In this document: piece by piece, positions 18,631 through 27,774 of the stretch | How the letters are laid out: every line of letters starts with the position of its first letter | Position numbering within the stretch: position 1 is the first letter of the stretch | Assembly (NCBI GenBank): GCA_045105235.1 | Contig: JBGCDH010000087.1 | Location: 13,746 to 77,745 of the forward strand | Direction: 5' to 3' | Length of the DNA stretch: 64,000 nucleotides | Origin: GCA-2684655 sp045105235 | GTDB taxonomy: Bacteria; Planctomycetota; UBA1135; UBA2386 | Notes under the pieces: generated by a model | The model's database searches: none | Seen by the model: only the letters and a program-made list of their open reading frames with translations | What the model was told of the DNA's origin: nothing | Program-made: the position numbers and the translations under genes

Positions 18631-19038
18631 ATGAGCAAGCTGTCTTTTGTCGCCGCCCTTCCTGCGGCTTTGCCTGCTGCCATCCTGGCAGCTTTGGCCT
18701 TTGCGCCCGATCTAGCTGCTCAGGTCACGCTCAAGAAGGGGGCTGTCGTGTATTGCGGCAGCGCGTCCAATACGAGCGCGCCAGCGACGGTGGATCATAA
18801 AAAGCTGCGAGCAGCGACGCCCGAGTGGCAAAAGATCGAGGCCAACGGCATCGATCCGGATTCTGCCCGGGGCCGCCAGCTGATCAGCAAGATGAACAAA
18901 CGCATCCGCAAGGCCGTTCAGAGCGTTGCCAATGCGGAGAGTCGGGATCTCGTGACCCGAGAAAGTGATCTAAAGGATGACCGTGGCCGCGAGGTCGTAG
19001 ACCTGACGGACGCGGTTGTCGACAAGCTGGAGGAGTAG
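18631..19038 (+). CDS. Small exported protein of unknown function
   Basis: This 135-residue protein has a clear signal peptide (VAALPAALPAAILAALAF, cleavage near LAAQ). The mature part is short, charged and mostly helical, with KKLRAATPEWQKIEANGIDP in the middle and an acidic end DLTDAVVDKLEE. It starts with a good ATG and lies 18 bases before the open frame of the secretin gene, so the two may be cotranscribed. The helical charged pattern is reminiscent of periplasmic chaperones of the Skp/OmpH type, but it is too short and dissimilar to assign. Confidence 0.7.
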   Translation: MSKLSFVAALPAALPAAILAALAFAPDLAAQVTLKKGAVVYCGSASNTSAPATVDHKKLRAATPEWQKIEANGIDPDSARGRQLISKMNKRIRKAVQSVANAESRDLVTRESDLKDDRGREVVDLTDAVVDKLEE

Positions 19039-19197
19039 GGCCTCCGCGCGGAGCAGTTGCGGCAATCGCCCCCGCCGCATCTGTTCCTGCGTTTCTTTGC
19101 TCTGAGCCGTCGTGCTCCCAGCCGACGCTCACCCTGCGGTTTTCTCCCCCAAGTGCCTGCCGCGGCCGCGGCCGCGATCGCGATCGCCGCCGAAGCG

Positions 19198-20742
19198 ATG
19201 CGAAGCGGCGAAAGTCGTCGCACCGTCACGCTGTCTGCGCCACAATCCGAGTCCGTGCCACGATCGTTTCTTCAGGTCGTTCTGCGCGCACCCTGCTGGG
19301 GGCTGATGCTCGCCGCGCTGGGTTGCGTAAGTGCCGGTCCACCCAAGCGCTTGGGTGAGACCCGGGTCGAAGGTGAAGTGTTCGGCAGAGCAGCCGCCTC
19401 CAACGGACCGGTTGCGTGGTCGCTGGGCAGTGATCTCGGCGCGCGGGCGCTGCGGTCGGAGCCCCGTCCGCTCGATGCCTCCTATGGCCAGGATCCGCAG
19501 GACGATCGGCCCGAGAGCGCCGAGCAGCGAGATGCGCGGCTGCGCCTGCAGTTTGGCAGCAACGTGCTGATCGGCACGGCCGGTGAAGTCACCAAGCAGT
19601 ACTTCTTGGCGGGTGACCTTGCGACCACGTTCCTCAAGCTGATCACGCCGATCACGCCGGAAAAGCCGCCGACGGGCAAAGACGCGCCGGTGCCCAAGCC
19701 GGGCACCAGCATCGGCGGCACCGAAGCCCAGAGCATCCTCGGACGCATGCTGCGCGACCACCAGGTCGAGATCACGTTCGTGCCGGACTTCGAGGTGCTT
19801 GGCGGCATGAAGCTGGTGGACGATCCGAAAAAGCCGGCCGTTACCGGCACGCCGCCGCAGATCACGACCCAGAATGCGCCGACGGTGTCCCTCGCCCTGG
19901 TGACGGCGCAGCCGGCGGCACTCGCCGCATTCGAAGCGGCGCTCGACCTGTTCTACACGAGCATTCCGCAGATCGAGATCAGCGTGCTGGTGGTCGAGTA
20001 CAACGCGGCCGACGCGCTGTCGTTTGGCATCTCGACGATCGACGAAAACACGCCGATCCTGGGTAACCTGACCAGCAACCAGCTGGTTCGCTCCTACACG
20101 TCGTCTTTCCCGGCGAGTCAGCCGATCGTCGGCGTGACGCCGGTCGCTGACCTCGGTCGGATCGCTCTTGGCGGCATCCACGACGCGTGGGAACTGAGCG
20201 CCGTCATCGAGGCGCTCGAGGCCAACAACCTGGCGGACATCTCCAGTTCGCCCAAGCTTGTGGTGCGCAACGGCGATGTCGCCGCCATTTCGACGCTGAC
20301 CGACGTGCCGTTCCCGAAGGCGAAGTTCTCGCAGCTCGGTGCCGAAGTCGCGACGGACATCCAGTTTCGTCCGGTGGGCGTCCGCATGAACATCCTGCCG
20401 GTCATTGCCGGCACGGATTCGGTCATCCTGCAGGTCTTTGCAGACGTCTCGGCAATCACGGGCTTTGCGGACACGGAGCCCATTGTGACGCCGATTACCA
20501 GCACCCGCAGCGCCATCACGACCGTCTATCTAAAGGACGGCCATACGCTCGTAATCGGTGGGCTGAAGTCGAAGACCCTGTTCGAGAGCGAGACCAAGGT
20601 GCCGATTCTCGGGGATATCCCGGTGCTCGGCTACCTCTTCCGCTCGACGTCGCAGGTGCGCAACGAGACCACGGTCGAGTTCCACATCACGCCGCGCATC
20701 GTGACGGATCGCGGCTCGCCGGGCATCGGTCCCAGCTTCTGA
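19198..20742 (+). CDS. Secretin-family outer-membrane channel protein (GspD/PilQ-like)
   Basis: From the ATG at 19198 the protein is 514 residues. An in-frame GTG at 19255 would give a compact lipoprotein signal peptide ending AALGC. The C-terminal half is an unmistakable secretin domain: SSSPKLVVRNGDVAAIS, VRMNILPVIAGTDSVILQVF, LKDGHTLVIGGL and VPILGDIPVLGYLFRS. An N-domain with PQIEISVLVVEYNAADALSF precedes it. Secretins form multimeric outer-membrane gates for type II secretion or type IV pili. At about 500 residues it is shorter than most GspD and lacks several N-domains. The neighbouring gspK-like gene suggests a reduced type II-like system, but no ATPase or platform gene is in the window. 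A short inverted-repeat element follows directly. Confidence 0.9.
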   Translation: MRSGESRRTVTLSAPQSESVPRSFLQVVLRAPCWGLMLAALGCVSAGPPKRLGETRVEGEVFGRAAASNGPVAWSLGSDLGARALRSEPRPLDASYGQDPQDDRPESAEQRDARLRLQFGSNVLIGTAGEVTKQYFLAGDLATTFLKLITPITPEKPPTGKDAPVPKPGTSIGGTEAQSILGRMLRDHQVEITFVPDFEVLGGMKLVDDPKKPAVTGTPPQITTQNAPTVSLALVTAQPAALAAFEAALDLFYTSIPQIEISVLVVEYNAADALSFGISTIDENTPILGNLTSNQLVRSYTSSFPASQPIVGVTPVADLGRIALGGIHDAWELSAVIEALEANNLADISSSPKLVVRNGDVAAISTLTDVPFPKAKFSQLGAEVATDIQFRPVGVRMNILPVIAGTDSVILQVFADVSAITGFADTEPIVTPITSTRSAITTVYLKDGHTLVIGGLKSKTLFESETKVPILGDIPVLGYLFRSTSQVRNETTVEFHITPRIVTDRGSPGIGPSF

Positions 20743-20745
20743 GCC

Positions 20746-20871
20746 TAGTGCCGTGCCTCTGATATCGGGGGCATTCTGCGGGCGCGAAGAAGCCCGTCAC
20801 GGCGTTGGTGCTCCTCGGCAGGAAGGCTTCGCATCCCGTATCGCACCCCGTCTACCAGATGCACGACACTA
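20746..20871 (+). mobile_element. Short element with terminal inverted repeats, copy 1 (MITE/REP-like)
   Basis: The left end reads TAGTGCCGTGCCTCTGATA and the right end, reversed, reads TAGTGTCGTGCATCTGGTA. The interior shares GGGGCATTCTGCGGGCGCGA and GGCGTTG(G/C)TGCTCCTCGGCAG with copy 2 at 22637-22849, in the same orientation. It contains no protein-coding capacity. It begins 3 bases after the secretin stop codon. Confidence 0.7.
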
Positions 20872-20971
20872 GCGCCCATCGCACCGGCCGAGGGAGCCCT
20901 TGCCAGATCCGGGCCAGATGGCCGGCACTCCGGGGAAGGAACGCGGTATCCTGTTCGTCTGAGATCCGCTG

Positions 20972-22639
20972 ATGCACACACACCGCCACAAACCGCATCG
21001 CCAAGCAGCCCCCGACGCCGCCCGCTTCGTTCGGCCGCAAGCCGATCGGCACGAGGAAGGCGTCGCGCTGATCTTGGCGCTGATCTTTTCGATCCTGCTC
21101 TACATCCTGGTGGCCGAGCTGGTGGTGTCGAGCCGCATGGTGCGGCAGACCGGTGAAAACGACGCCCTGCTTGCGCGCATGCGCACGCAGATGACCTACC
21201 AGCTGGGTGAAGCGGAGGACAAGCTGCTCGCCGATATGGCCGGTGACGAAGGCGAGGGCGGCGATTTGGGCGGCGGCGGCGAAGGGCTTGCTGGCGCCCT
21301 GGGCGAAGCCGGCGCCGGAGCGGGCGGCCTTGGCGGCGGCGGAGAAGGCGGCGAAGGCGAGGAAGAAACCGACCCGTCCGCCAACTGCGACTCGAGCCGC
21401 GACGCCTGGTTTGAGCCGGTTGGGCACCCAGACAACGACCTGACGACCTACGTCTGGATCGAAGACGAGAACCGCAAGTTCAACATCCTCTCGGTTTGGA
21501 GTCCCGACCAGGACTATGCACAGGAGTCCCGCGAGGGCTTGTCGCGGTTGATTGACGCGTTGCGTGAAGACACCGAGTTCGATGTTTCGTCGGCGGATGC
21601 GTCGGTGATCGTTCAGCGCATCGTGGACTGGGGGCGCCGTTCGAGCACCCTTGAGATGCCGACGCCCGAGCTCAAGTCGCTGAGCGACTTGGATCGCGAG
21701 CTCGTGTTGCCATTGCATCTCGATGAACTGTTGATGATCGATGGCATCGACGAAGACCTCTTCTTCGACCGTGTCTTCGACGAGCGCGTGCACCTTGGCC
21801 TTGAGTCCGTGCTGACCATTTGGACTTCGCTGCGCGCCGATCCGGGCGATCCAGAGAAGATGGCGCGTCAGCGAGCGGTCGCCGAGGCGCGCGGCGAGTC
21901 GGTTGCGGAGCCTGGCGCCGATCCGGCGGGCGGTGAAGAGGGCGGGGGCGGGGCGCCCGGCGAGACCGGCGCGCCCAACGGCGAAGAAGGTCCTCCGCGC
22001 CAAGAAGGACTGGGCGTCAAGGTCAACATCAATACGGCGTCGCTGCCGGTGCTGCGCGGGCTGTTTGATCCGGGTCGCGTTTCGGATCGCGTGCTCGACG
22101 CGATCATTCGCTACCGCAGCGAGCTCGACGAAGAGGCGAGCCAAGATGCACAGGATGAGACCGATTCTGAGGTTGCCGATTTCGGCGGCGACATGCAGCT
22201 TGGCGACCAGCAGCTTCGACAGTTCTTTGAGACGGTTGCCGATCTCAGCGAAGTGGACGAATACGAGCAGCTCGAAGACGAGATCAAAGAAGAGATGCAG
22301 CGCAAGCTGACGACCAACTCCGAGGTGTTCTCGATCCACATGGCGTCACTCTTCAAGCGCAGCGACGACGAGCGGCGGCGGGCCTACATGCTGTTGCGCT
22401 CGCGCTCGATTGTGCTCCGCATCGACGACGGCGAAGAGGGCAAGATCTTGCCGTTGGTGCCGTTTGAAGAGCGCGTCGGCATGCGCGTGCAGCCGATCGA
22501 TGGGCAGGACGACTACTTCTACGATCCATCCGAGCGCTACACGGAGATGGACCAATTCTCGGCCGATGAACGCGCCTGGAACCCGTTCTTGCTCGACTTC
22601 TACCTGCCGCAGGAAACCCGCGAGCGGTTCTTCCGCTAG
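20972..22639 (+). CDS. Type II secretion GspK-like minor pseudopilin
   Basis: The protein is 555 residues. After a basic leader, HEEG-VALILALIFSILL gives a prepilin-peptidase-like site (after Gly30) and a hydrophobic helix. Position +5 is not Glu, as is typical for GspK. A Gly/Glu-rich stretch (about residues 85-130) and an acidic Gly/Pro stretch around 310-345 are low-complexity inserts. The second half has the GspK SAM-like segment VNINTASLPVLRGLFDPG, which recurs in this family. GspK caps the pseudopilus tip. The gene follows the secretin gene, with only the first inverted-repeat element between them. Its TAG stop is formed by the first bases of the second element. Confidence 0.85.
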   Translation: MHTHRHKPHRQAAPDAARFVRPQADRHEEGVALILALIFSILLYILVAELVVSSRMVRQTGENDALLARMRTQMTYQLGEAEDKLLADMAGDEGEGGDLGGGGEGLAGALGEAGAGAGGLGGGGEGGEGEEETDPSANCDSSRDAWFEPVGHPDNDLTTYVWIEDENRKFNILSVWSPDQDYAQESREGLSRLIDALREDTEFDVSSADASVIVQRIVDWGRRSSTLEMPTPELKSLSDLDRELVLPLHLDELLMIDGIDEDLFFDRVFDERVHLGLESVLTIWTSLRADPGDPEKMARQRAVAEARGESVAEPGADPAGGEEGGGGAPGETGAPNGEEGPPRQEGLGVKVNINTASLPVLRGLFDPGRVSDRVLDAIIRYRSELDEEASQDAQDETDSEVADFGGDMQLGDQQLRQFFETVADLSEVDEYEQLEDEIKEEMQRKLTTNSEVFSIHMASLFKRSDDERRRAYMLLRSRSIVLRIDDGEEGKILPLVPFEERVGMRVQPIDGQDDYFYDPSERYTEMDQFSADERAWNPFLLDFYLPQETRERFFR

Positions 22640-22849
22640 TGTAGTGCATCTGATACCAGGGGCATTCTGCGGGCGCGAAGACGCCCGTCGCGGCGTTGCT
22701 GCTCCTCGGCAGACAGGCTCCTCGGCAGACAGGCCCCTCGGCAGACAGGCTCGCCGGCAGACAGTCTGGAACATGCATTCGTCGCAGCGCCTTGCGACGA
22801 ACGCCCTCGCATCCCGGATCATTCCCCGTCTACCAGATGCACTACACTA
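22637..22849 (+). mobile_element. Short element with terminal inverted repeats, copy 2 (MITE/REP-like)
   Basis: The left end TAGTGTAGTGCATCTGATACC is matched by the right end, which reversed reads TAGTGTAGTGCATCTGGTAG. Inside are a hairpin CGGGCG-cgaaga-CGCCCG, about four tandem copies of a 16-base unit around CTCGGCAGACAGGC (22705-22765), and a perfect hairpin TCGTCGCA-gcgcct-TGCGACGA (22779-22800). It is 213 bases against 126 for copy 1; the difference lies in the tandem repeats and second hairpin. The gspK stop codon is inside its left end. Confidence 0.75.
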
Positions 22850-22882
22850 GCGCGCGCCGTCGCCGTAGCCGTTTTTGCTGAC

Positions 22883-23596
22883 ATGCCACGGCCGGCCGAT
22901 CCGACGCTGCGCGACCGACTGATCGTCGCTGCAACCGGCGAGTTTGCCGCCCAAGGTTACTCTGGGGCGACGCTCGACGGCATCGCGGCGCGCGCTGGCG
23001 TCACCAAGGGAGGGCTTTACTTCCACTTTGCCGGTAAGGAAGCGCTGTTCTTCGCGGTGCTCGACCACTGGCGCAGCGAGCGGCGCGGCGAGCTGCAGAT
23101 TGCGCCGGCGTCGCCGTCGCCGGCGGGCGTGGCCATCGCCAAAGGCAAGACGCTGCCGCGCGAGCGCGCGGCGGATGTGCTGCGACGCTTCTTGTCGAGC
23201 TACCTTGGCTTTCATTTGCGCCAGCCGGAGGCCACGCACCTGCTGCGAGTGCTGACCACAGAACTGCGCGGGCGATTTACGTCCCGCCTGCGCGAAGACG
23301 AGCGGCAGGAGCAACGCTGGCTGCGCGCGCGCCTGCGCGAACTGCTGGAGTCCGGTGTGCAGGATGGATCGCTCGCCGTTCGGGACCCGGCGCTGGCGGC
23401 CTTCGTGCTGTGCGGCGCGATTGGCGGCATCCTGCAGCAGTGGCACAGTGCGCCGAGCGATGTGGAAATGCACTGCGACGAGGGCCTGCTTGCGGATGAA
23501 CTCATCCGCGGTCACGCGACCAGCTCGGTGCCCGAAGCGCGGCGACCGCCAGGTGACTCGGAGTTCGACTTCGGCCGCGATCGCGGTTCGCGGTGA
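22883..23596 (+). CDS. TetR/AcrR-family transcriptional regulator
   Basis: The 237-residue protein begins with a classic TetR helix-turn-helix: FAAQGYSGATLDGIAARAG, then VTKGGLYFHFAGKEALFFAVL. The C-terminal part is the helical ligand-binding and dimerisation region (LRRFLSSYLGFHLRQPEATH and later AFVLCGAIGGILQQW). Family members are usually repressors released by a small ligand. It starts 33 bases after the inverted-repeat element and is convergent with a beta-barrel gene; its target is unknown. Confidence 0.93.
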   Translation: MPRPADPTLRDRLIVAATGEFAAQGYSGATLDGIAARAGVTKGGLYFHFAGKEALFFAVLDHWRSERRGELQIAPASPSPAGVAIAKGKTLPRERAADVLRRFLSSYLGFHLRQPEATHLLRVLTTELRGRFTSRLREDERQEQRWLRARLRELLESGVQDGSLAVRDPALAAFVLCGAIGGILQQWHSAPSDVEMHCDEGLLADELIRGHATSSVPEARRPPGDSEFDFGRDRGSR

Positions 23597-23670
23597 CCAG
23601 GCCCTTGGGACCAAGCCCGCAATCTGCGATGGCTGGCTCAGACGCAAGCGGCCGGGGCCAGACGCTCCGC

Positions 23671-24423
23671 CTAGAAGCGCACGCCGAGCGTGACCAGCAG
23701 GCCCTGAAAGTCGTCGTCGTAGCCAAACACGAACTGGCCGAACTCGACTTCGCTGTCGTCCATGCTGCGGTAGCGGCCGACAAAGGCCACGCCGAGTTCG
23801 GCTGGGCCAAAGCTCATGCGCGTGCCGGCCTCGACGCTGAGGAAGCCGGTCGACGAGGTGTAGTCGCGCGCGTCGCCGTCGATGTCGATTGCCGTGCCGC
23901 CAACACCTGCGCCGAACAGGCCATACAGGCTCCAGCGGAAATGCCGGCTGCGAACCATGGTGAACTCCGGCTCGATCTCAAAGTAGGGACCGAGTGTCGA
24001 GTAGGTCGCGTCGGGGTCGACGTTGTTGGTGTCTTCGAGCGTGAGCGAGTGGAACAGCAGTCCGATGCGGATCGGCATCGCAAAGCGGTGCTCCGCGATC
24101 CGATAGGTGAAGTGGCCAAAGAACGTCGCGTTGCGCGCTTCGGTGCCCTCATCGAACGGGTCGTTCGTGCGGAAGAGCCCGTCGTCGTTGCGCGTGATCT
24201 CACGTTCGAAGCGAAAGCCGCCGCCGTAGCCATACCTTGACGTCCCTTCGAACTCGGCGAGGAACAGCCCGGCGTCGGTGCGATCGTCGAACCCGCCCTG
24301 GCTCGAATCAAAGCCATACTGGCCGCCCGCAAAGCCGACGCCGCCGCGGAAAAAGGGGCGTTCGAAGCGCTGGGCTACGAGCGGGGTGGCGAGCAGGAGA
24401 GCGAAAGGGGCGAGCCGGCGCAT
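23671..24423 (-). CDS. Outer-membrane beta-barrel protein
   Basis: The start chosen is the ATG at 24423 (MRRLAPFALLLATPLVAQ), giving a clean signal peptide and 250 residues. The mature part alternates hydrophobic and polar residues in strands (RYGYGGGFRFEREI, FGHFTYRIAEHRFAMPIRIG) and ends with a terminal Phe (LLVTLGVRF), the typical C-terminal barrel signature. The substrate or function is unknown. It stands between a convergent TetR gene and a HEAT-repeat gene upstream on the same strand. Confidence 0.85.
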   Translation of the reverse strand: MRRLAPFALLLATPLVAQRFERPFFRGGVGFAGGQYGFDSSQGGFDDRTDAGLFLAEFEGTSRYGYGGGFRFEREITRNDDGLFRTNDPFDEGTEARNATFFGHFTYRIAEHRFAMPIRIGLLFHSLTLEDTNNVDPDATYSTLGPYFEIEPEFTMVRSRHFRWSLYGLFGAGVGGTAIDIDGDARDYTSSTGFLSVEAGTRMSFGPAELGVAFVGRYRSMDDSEVEFGQFVFGYDDDFQGLLVTLGVRF

Positions 24424-24616
24424 AGGCAGAGATTCTAGCGGAGATCGTGACGCCCAAGGCGGATCCACTCCGTCTGGGGCCGCCGCCAAGCGCAGCCCGC
24501 TCGGCAGCGCTTCGTAGGCTGCCGAAAAATCGTCGCACCGATGCCGTCGGCCGATAGGGGTGGCGGCGGCGCGGCGGCGGCAAGCGCAAGGCTGCGGCCG
24601 CGCGCGCGGCGGATGC

Positions 24617-26686
24617 CTACAGGATGTCGAGCACGCCGCTGACCTGGTTGGTCAGTGTCTCCACTGCCGCGCGGTAGTTGGTGTCGCGGCTGATGTGTGC
24701 GTGCCAGGGGACGAGCGCGGGGTCCGAGACACCGCCCAGAGCCACGGCGCTGAAGGCTCGCTGCAGGTCGCCCAGCGAATCGTCGAACAGCATGTGGCGC
24801 AGTGGGGCGATGGAGCGCCGGTCGCCGATCTGGCCGAGGGCGCTGGCGACTGCCGCGATCGTTGCCAGGTTGCGCGTTTCGCCCTTGAGGCGTTCGTGCA
24901 GGACTTCGGCGGCTTGGCGGTCGCCGAGCAGGCCGAGTGCGACAGCAGCCTGCGTGAACAGCTGCGGGCGACGCAGTGAGTTCGCCATCGTTTGATAGAT
25001 CAGCTCCTTGCTGCCGGGCGCTCTGGTCATCGCCAGACCTAGGCACAGGTAGCCGCACTGTTCCGCTTTCTGCGGTTGGTTGGCGATGCGCGTTTGCATG
25101 GTGTCGGCGGCTTCGCGGTAGCGGCACAGACCGATGGCGACGCCGAGCGCGCCGACCAATTCGGGGTTCTTTGCGCTCTTCAGCTGCTCGTGCAGCGCTT
25201 CCCCAACGAAGTTGTCGACCGGTGCGGCCGCGCCGTCATCGGCGGTTCGCACGCGCTCCTGGCGCGTATGCTCCATGACGCCCAGCGCGATCGCTGCCCA
25301 CGGGCGTTCGAGGCTCTTCTGCCCGGTGCGGAGCACGCGCAGCAGCGCCTTGCGGTTGGCCTTGCCGCCGATCTGTCCGAGGGCCAGCAGCGAAAAGTAG
25401 CGGGTCTGCGCGTCGCGATGACCCACGGCGGTTTTCAGCAGCAGCTTGCTGTAGCTGGCGTCGACGCTCTTGTCGTCGTCGTGCGGGCCACACAGCTGAC
25501 CGAGCGCGAGGGCGCTGGAACGGTGGTGATCGTTGCTCTTGCGACGCTTGGCGGATTTGCCGCTGAGCTCTGCAGCAAAGCGCTGCTTGCACGCGTCGCT
25601 GCGTTCGTGGTCGCTGCCCAGCAGCCTGGTGATGGCTGCAGGACAGTGCGACTGCACCATGCGTTCGCTGATGCCAACGTCTTGCCCGTAGTATTCGAGC
25701 AGCGTGTCGATGGTCTCATCGAGCACGGGTTTGTGGCTAGCGCTGTCGCGGTCGAACGACATCTGGCCGAGTGCGTGGATCGCCGCGACTTTCAGGTTGC
25801 GGTTGCTTCGCGAAGTGCCGCGCAGCACTTCTTGCAGGGTCGCTAGCGCGGTCTGCTTGGTTGCGACGTCATCGTGCTGTCGGCAAAACAAGCCGATGCC
25901 ATACATGGCAAACGATCGTGTGCGCACGCTGATGGTGCGTTCGGCGAGGGCGCGCGCGGCCTTGCTGTCGAGGGCCAGATCACACAGCAGCTGCAGCGTG
26001 TTGCCATCCGGCAGTCCGGCAATGCCAAGCGCCAGGGCCGCCGTTTCGCGGATCTCTTGGTTGTCGCGCGACAGTCGCTGGCGGAGCGTTTCGGCTAGCT
26101 CGAACGTGTCGTGGTTCGTGCCAATCTTGGCCAAGGCCATCATGCATGACGAGACAATGTCGCGCTGCGTCGTCGAATCGAGCGCTCGCTTGAGCGCGGG
26201 CAGCACTTCGCTTTGGATCTGAAGCGCCGTAGGCCGCAGCAGGTCGACGGCTTCCTTCTTGCGCGTTGCACCGAGCCACATGGTGTCCGAACCCGTGATG
26301 ACGGCCGAGCTCAGCTGCTCGCGCAGCCGCAGGTAGCCATACTTGTTGAACTCCCACCAGAAGCTCCAGCGGGCGAGGTCGTCGCCCATCGGGATGCCGC
26401 GGCCGCCCGTCGCTGCGGCCGAGCCAGCGCCGGGACGTCCGCCGCCGGTCGTCGGCGTGCCGCCAGGGCCCGCTGGATACGGACCGGACGGGCTGCCAGG
26501 CCCGCCTGTGCGTGGGGCGGCGGGGCCACGCGGGCCGGTGGCGGCGGCAGGGCCGCGGCCGGAGCCGCCGGGCGGGCGAACGACATCGCCGGGGCCACGA
26601 TAGATGCCCCCGTGGGCGAAGAGCGTCGTTTCGGTTGCTAGCAGCGCGAACAAACCGAGTGCGCATGTGAGCATGCGGTGGTGCAT
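24617..26686 (-). CDS. Exported HEAT-repeat protein
   Basis: The ATG at 26686 is preceded by a strong Shine-Dalgarno (AGGAGAT, 7 bases away), giving 689 residues. A signal peptide (CALGLFALLATETTLFAHG) is followed by a Gly/Pro-rich stretch (about 35-100) and then many HEAT-like helical pairs, for example ETAALALGIAGLPD, IHALGQMSFDRD, SSALALGQLCGPHD and TIAAVASALGQIGD. Such scaffolds bind other proteins. Secreted HEAT-repeat proteins with Pro/Gly linkers are, to my knowledge, common in Planctomycetota. No enzymatic motif is visible. Confidence 0.85.
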   Translation of the reverse strand: MHHRMLTCALGLFALLATETTLFAHGGIYRGPGDVVRPPGGSGRGPAAATGPRGPAAPRTGGPGSPSGPYPAGPGGTPTTGGGRPGAGSAAATGGRGIPMGDDLARWSFWWEFNKYGYLRLREQLSSAVITGSDTMWLGATRKKEAVDLLRPTALQIQSEVLPALKRALDSTTQRDIVSSCMMALAKIGTNHDTFELAETLRQRLSRDNQEIRETAALALGIAGLPDGNTLQLLCDLALDSKAARALAERTISVRTRSFAMYGIGLFCRQHDDVATKQTALATLQEVLRGTSRSNRNLKVAAIHALGQMSFDRDSASHKPVLDETIDTLLEYYGQDVGISERMVQSHCPAAITRLLGSDHERSDACKQRFAAELSGKSAKRRKSNDHHRSSALALGQLCGPHDDDKSVDASYSKLLLKTAVGHRDAQTRYFSLLALGQIGGKANRKALLRVLRTGQKSLERPWAAIALGVMEHTRQERVRTADDGAAAPVDNFVGEALHEQLKSAKNPELVGALGVAIGLCRYREAADTMQTRIANQPQKAEQCGYLCLGLAMTRAPGSKELIYQTMANSLRRPQLFTQAAVALGLLGDRQAAEVLHERLKGETRNLATIAAVASALGQIGDRRSIAPLRHMLFDDSLGDLQRAFSAVALGGVSDPALVPWHAHISRDTNYRAAVETLTNQVSGVLDIL

Positions 26687-26762
26687 TTGGGATCTCCTTG
26701 GTGCCGCGCGGCGACTGCGCACGCTTCCAACACTTGGCAACTAGCGGGCCAGTTGCGATTCT

Positions 26763-27752
26763 TTGGTCCGATCCGTGCCTGATCTCTCCCGACCGCTACC
26801 TGCGCGAAACGACAAGCCGCTTGTTCGGCGCGTCATCCGCCGCCGCGCGCGGATCGCTGCGGTCGTGATCGCAGTGTTTTCCGCTTGGTGGGCGGTCGGG
26901 CTGCTGGTCGCCGACGTCGCGACGTCGCCGCACCCGCGCAAGATTGCGCCGAGGCAGCGCCTGTTCGGCCGGCCGGTTGAGTCGGTCGAGGTGTGTGCGC
27001 GCGATGGCGTCGTGGCGCGCGGGTGGTTGCTCGAGGCCGACGTCCAGTTGCCGTCCACAAGTGCTGCCAAGCGCTGCGTCATTCTTGCGGCCGGCATTCG
27101 TGGAGACCGCCGCGCCATGCAGTCGCGCGCGCCGTTCTATCTCGATCGGGGTTGGTCGACGCTGCTGGTTGACTTGCGTGGGACGGGCGAGAGCGAGCCG
27201 ACGCGCATCGCAATGGGCTATCACGAGGCGCTGGACCTGCTCGCGTTTGCGCGCGATCTGCGCGGGCGTGGCTTTGTGCAGATTGGTTTGCACGGGCAGT
27301 CGCTTGGCGCGGCGGCGGCGGTCTATACGGCAGTGCGCGCCGGCGCGTCTGGCGCAGCGGGCGCAAGCAGCCAAACTCCGCTGGCCTGGCGTTTCGTCGT
27401 GCTCGAAGCCTGCTACCGCGACATCCGCGCGGCGCTGTCGGCGCGCATGCTCGGGCTGCCGGGATTCTTGCTGTACCCAATCGTCGCCAGCGCTGAGTGG
27501 TTGCTATCCGTGGATGCCGACGCGCTCGATCCGGTGTCGGCCATCGCCGCCCTCGATGCGCCGCTGTTCGTTGCGTGCGGGGATCGCGATAGCAAGGTTG
27601 GTTCCGGCGCCAGCGAAGCGCTGCTGGCGGCGTCACCGGCCCGCGACAAGGTTCGTCACGATGTCGTCGGCGCGGGGCACGTCGATCTTTGGGCTGCCCG
27701 TGGCGGCAACGCTCTGAGGAGCGCGTTGGCGGACTTCTTGTCGCGCCGCTAG
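26763..27752 (+). CDS. Membrane-anchored alpha/beta hydrolase
   Basis: Only TTG (26763) and GTG (26775) starts are available before the membrane segment; the first gives 329 residues. A membrane anchor (about 30-50, IAAVVIAVFSAWWAVGLLVA) leads to an alpha/beta-hydrolase domain with strand LLVDLRGTGESEP, nucleophile elbow LHGQSLGAAA, a late acid in FVACGDRDSKVG and a His in VVGAGHVDLW. It resembles the YqiK/BEM46-like esterase group. The substrate is unknown. It is convergent with the nucleotide-sugar dehydrogenase gene and divergent from the HEAT gene. Confidence 0.85.
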   Translation: MVRSVPDLSRPLPARNDKPLVRRVIRRRARIAAVVIAVFSAWWAVGLLVADVATSPHPRKIAPRQRLFGRPVESVEVCARDGVVARGWLLEADVQLPSTSAAKRCVILAAGIRGDRRAMQSRAPFYLDRGWSTLLVDLRGTGESEPTRIAMGYHEALDLLAFARDLRGRGFVQIGLHGQSLGAAAAVYTAVRAGASGAAGASSQTPLAWRFVVLEACYRDIRAALSARMLGLPGFLLYPIVASAEWLLSVDADALDPVSAIAALDAPLFVACGDRDSKVGSGASEALLAASPARDKVRHDVVGAGHVDLWAARGGNALRSALADFLSRR

Positions 27753-27774
27753 CGGCCGTCGGCTAGCCGGCCCA

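Noticed and set aside
22779..22800. Hairpin TCGTCGCA/TGCGACGA as an intrinsic terminator of gspK
   Set aside because: It lies within the inverted-repeat element, has no T-run and is 140 bases after the stop; more likely part of the element.
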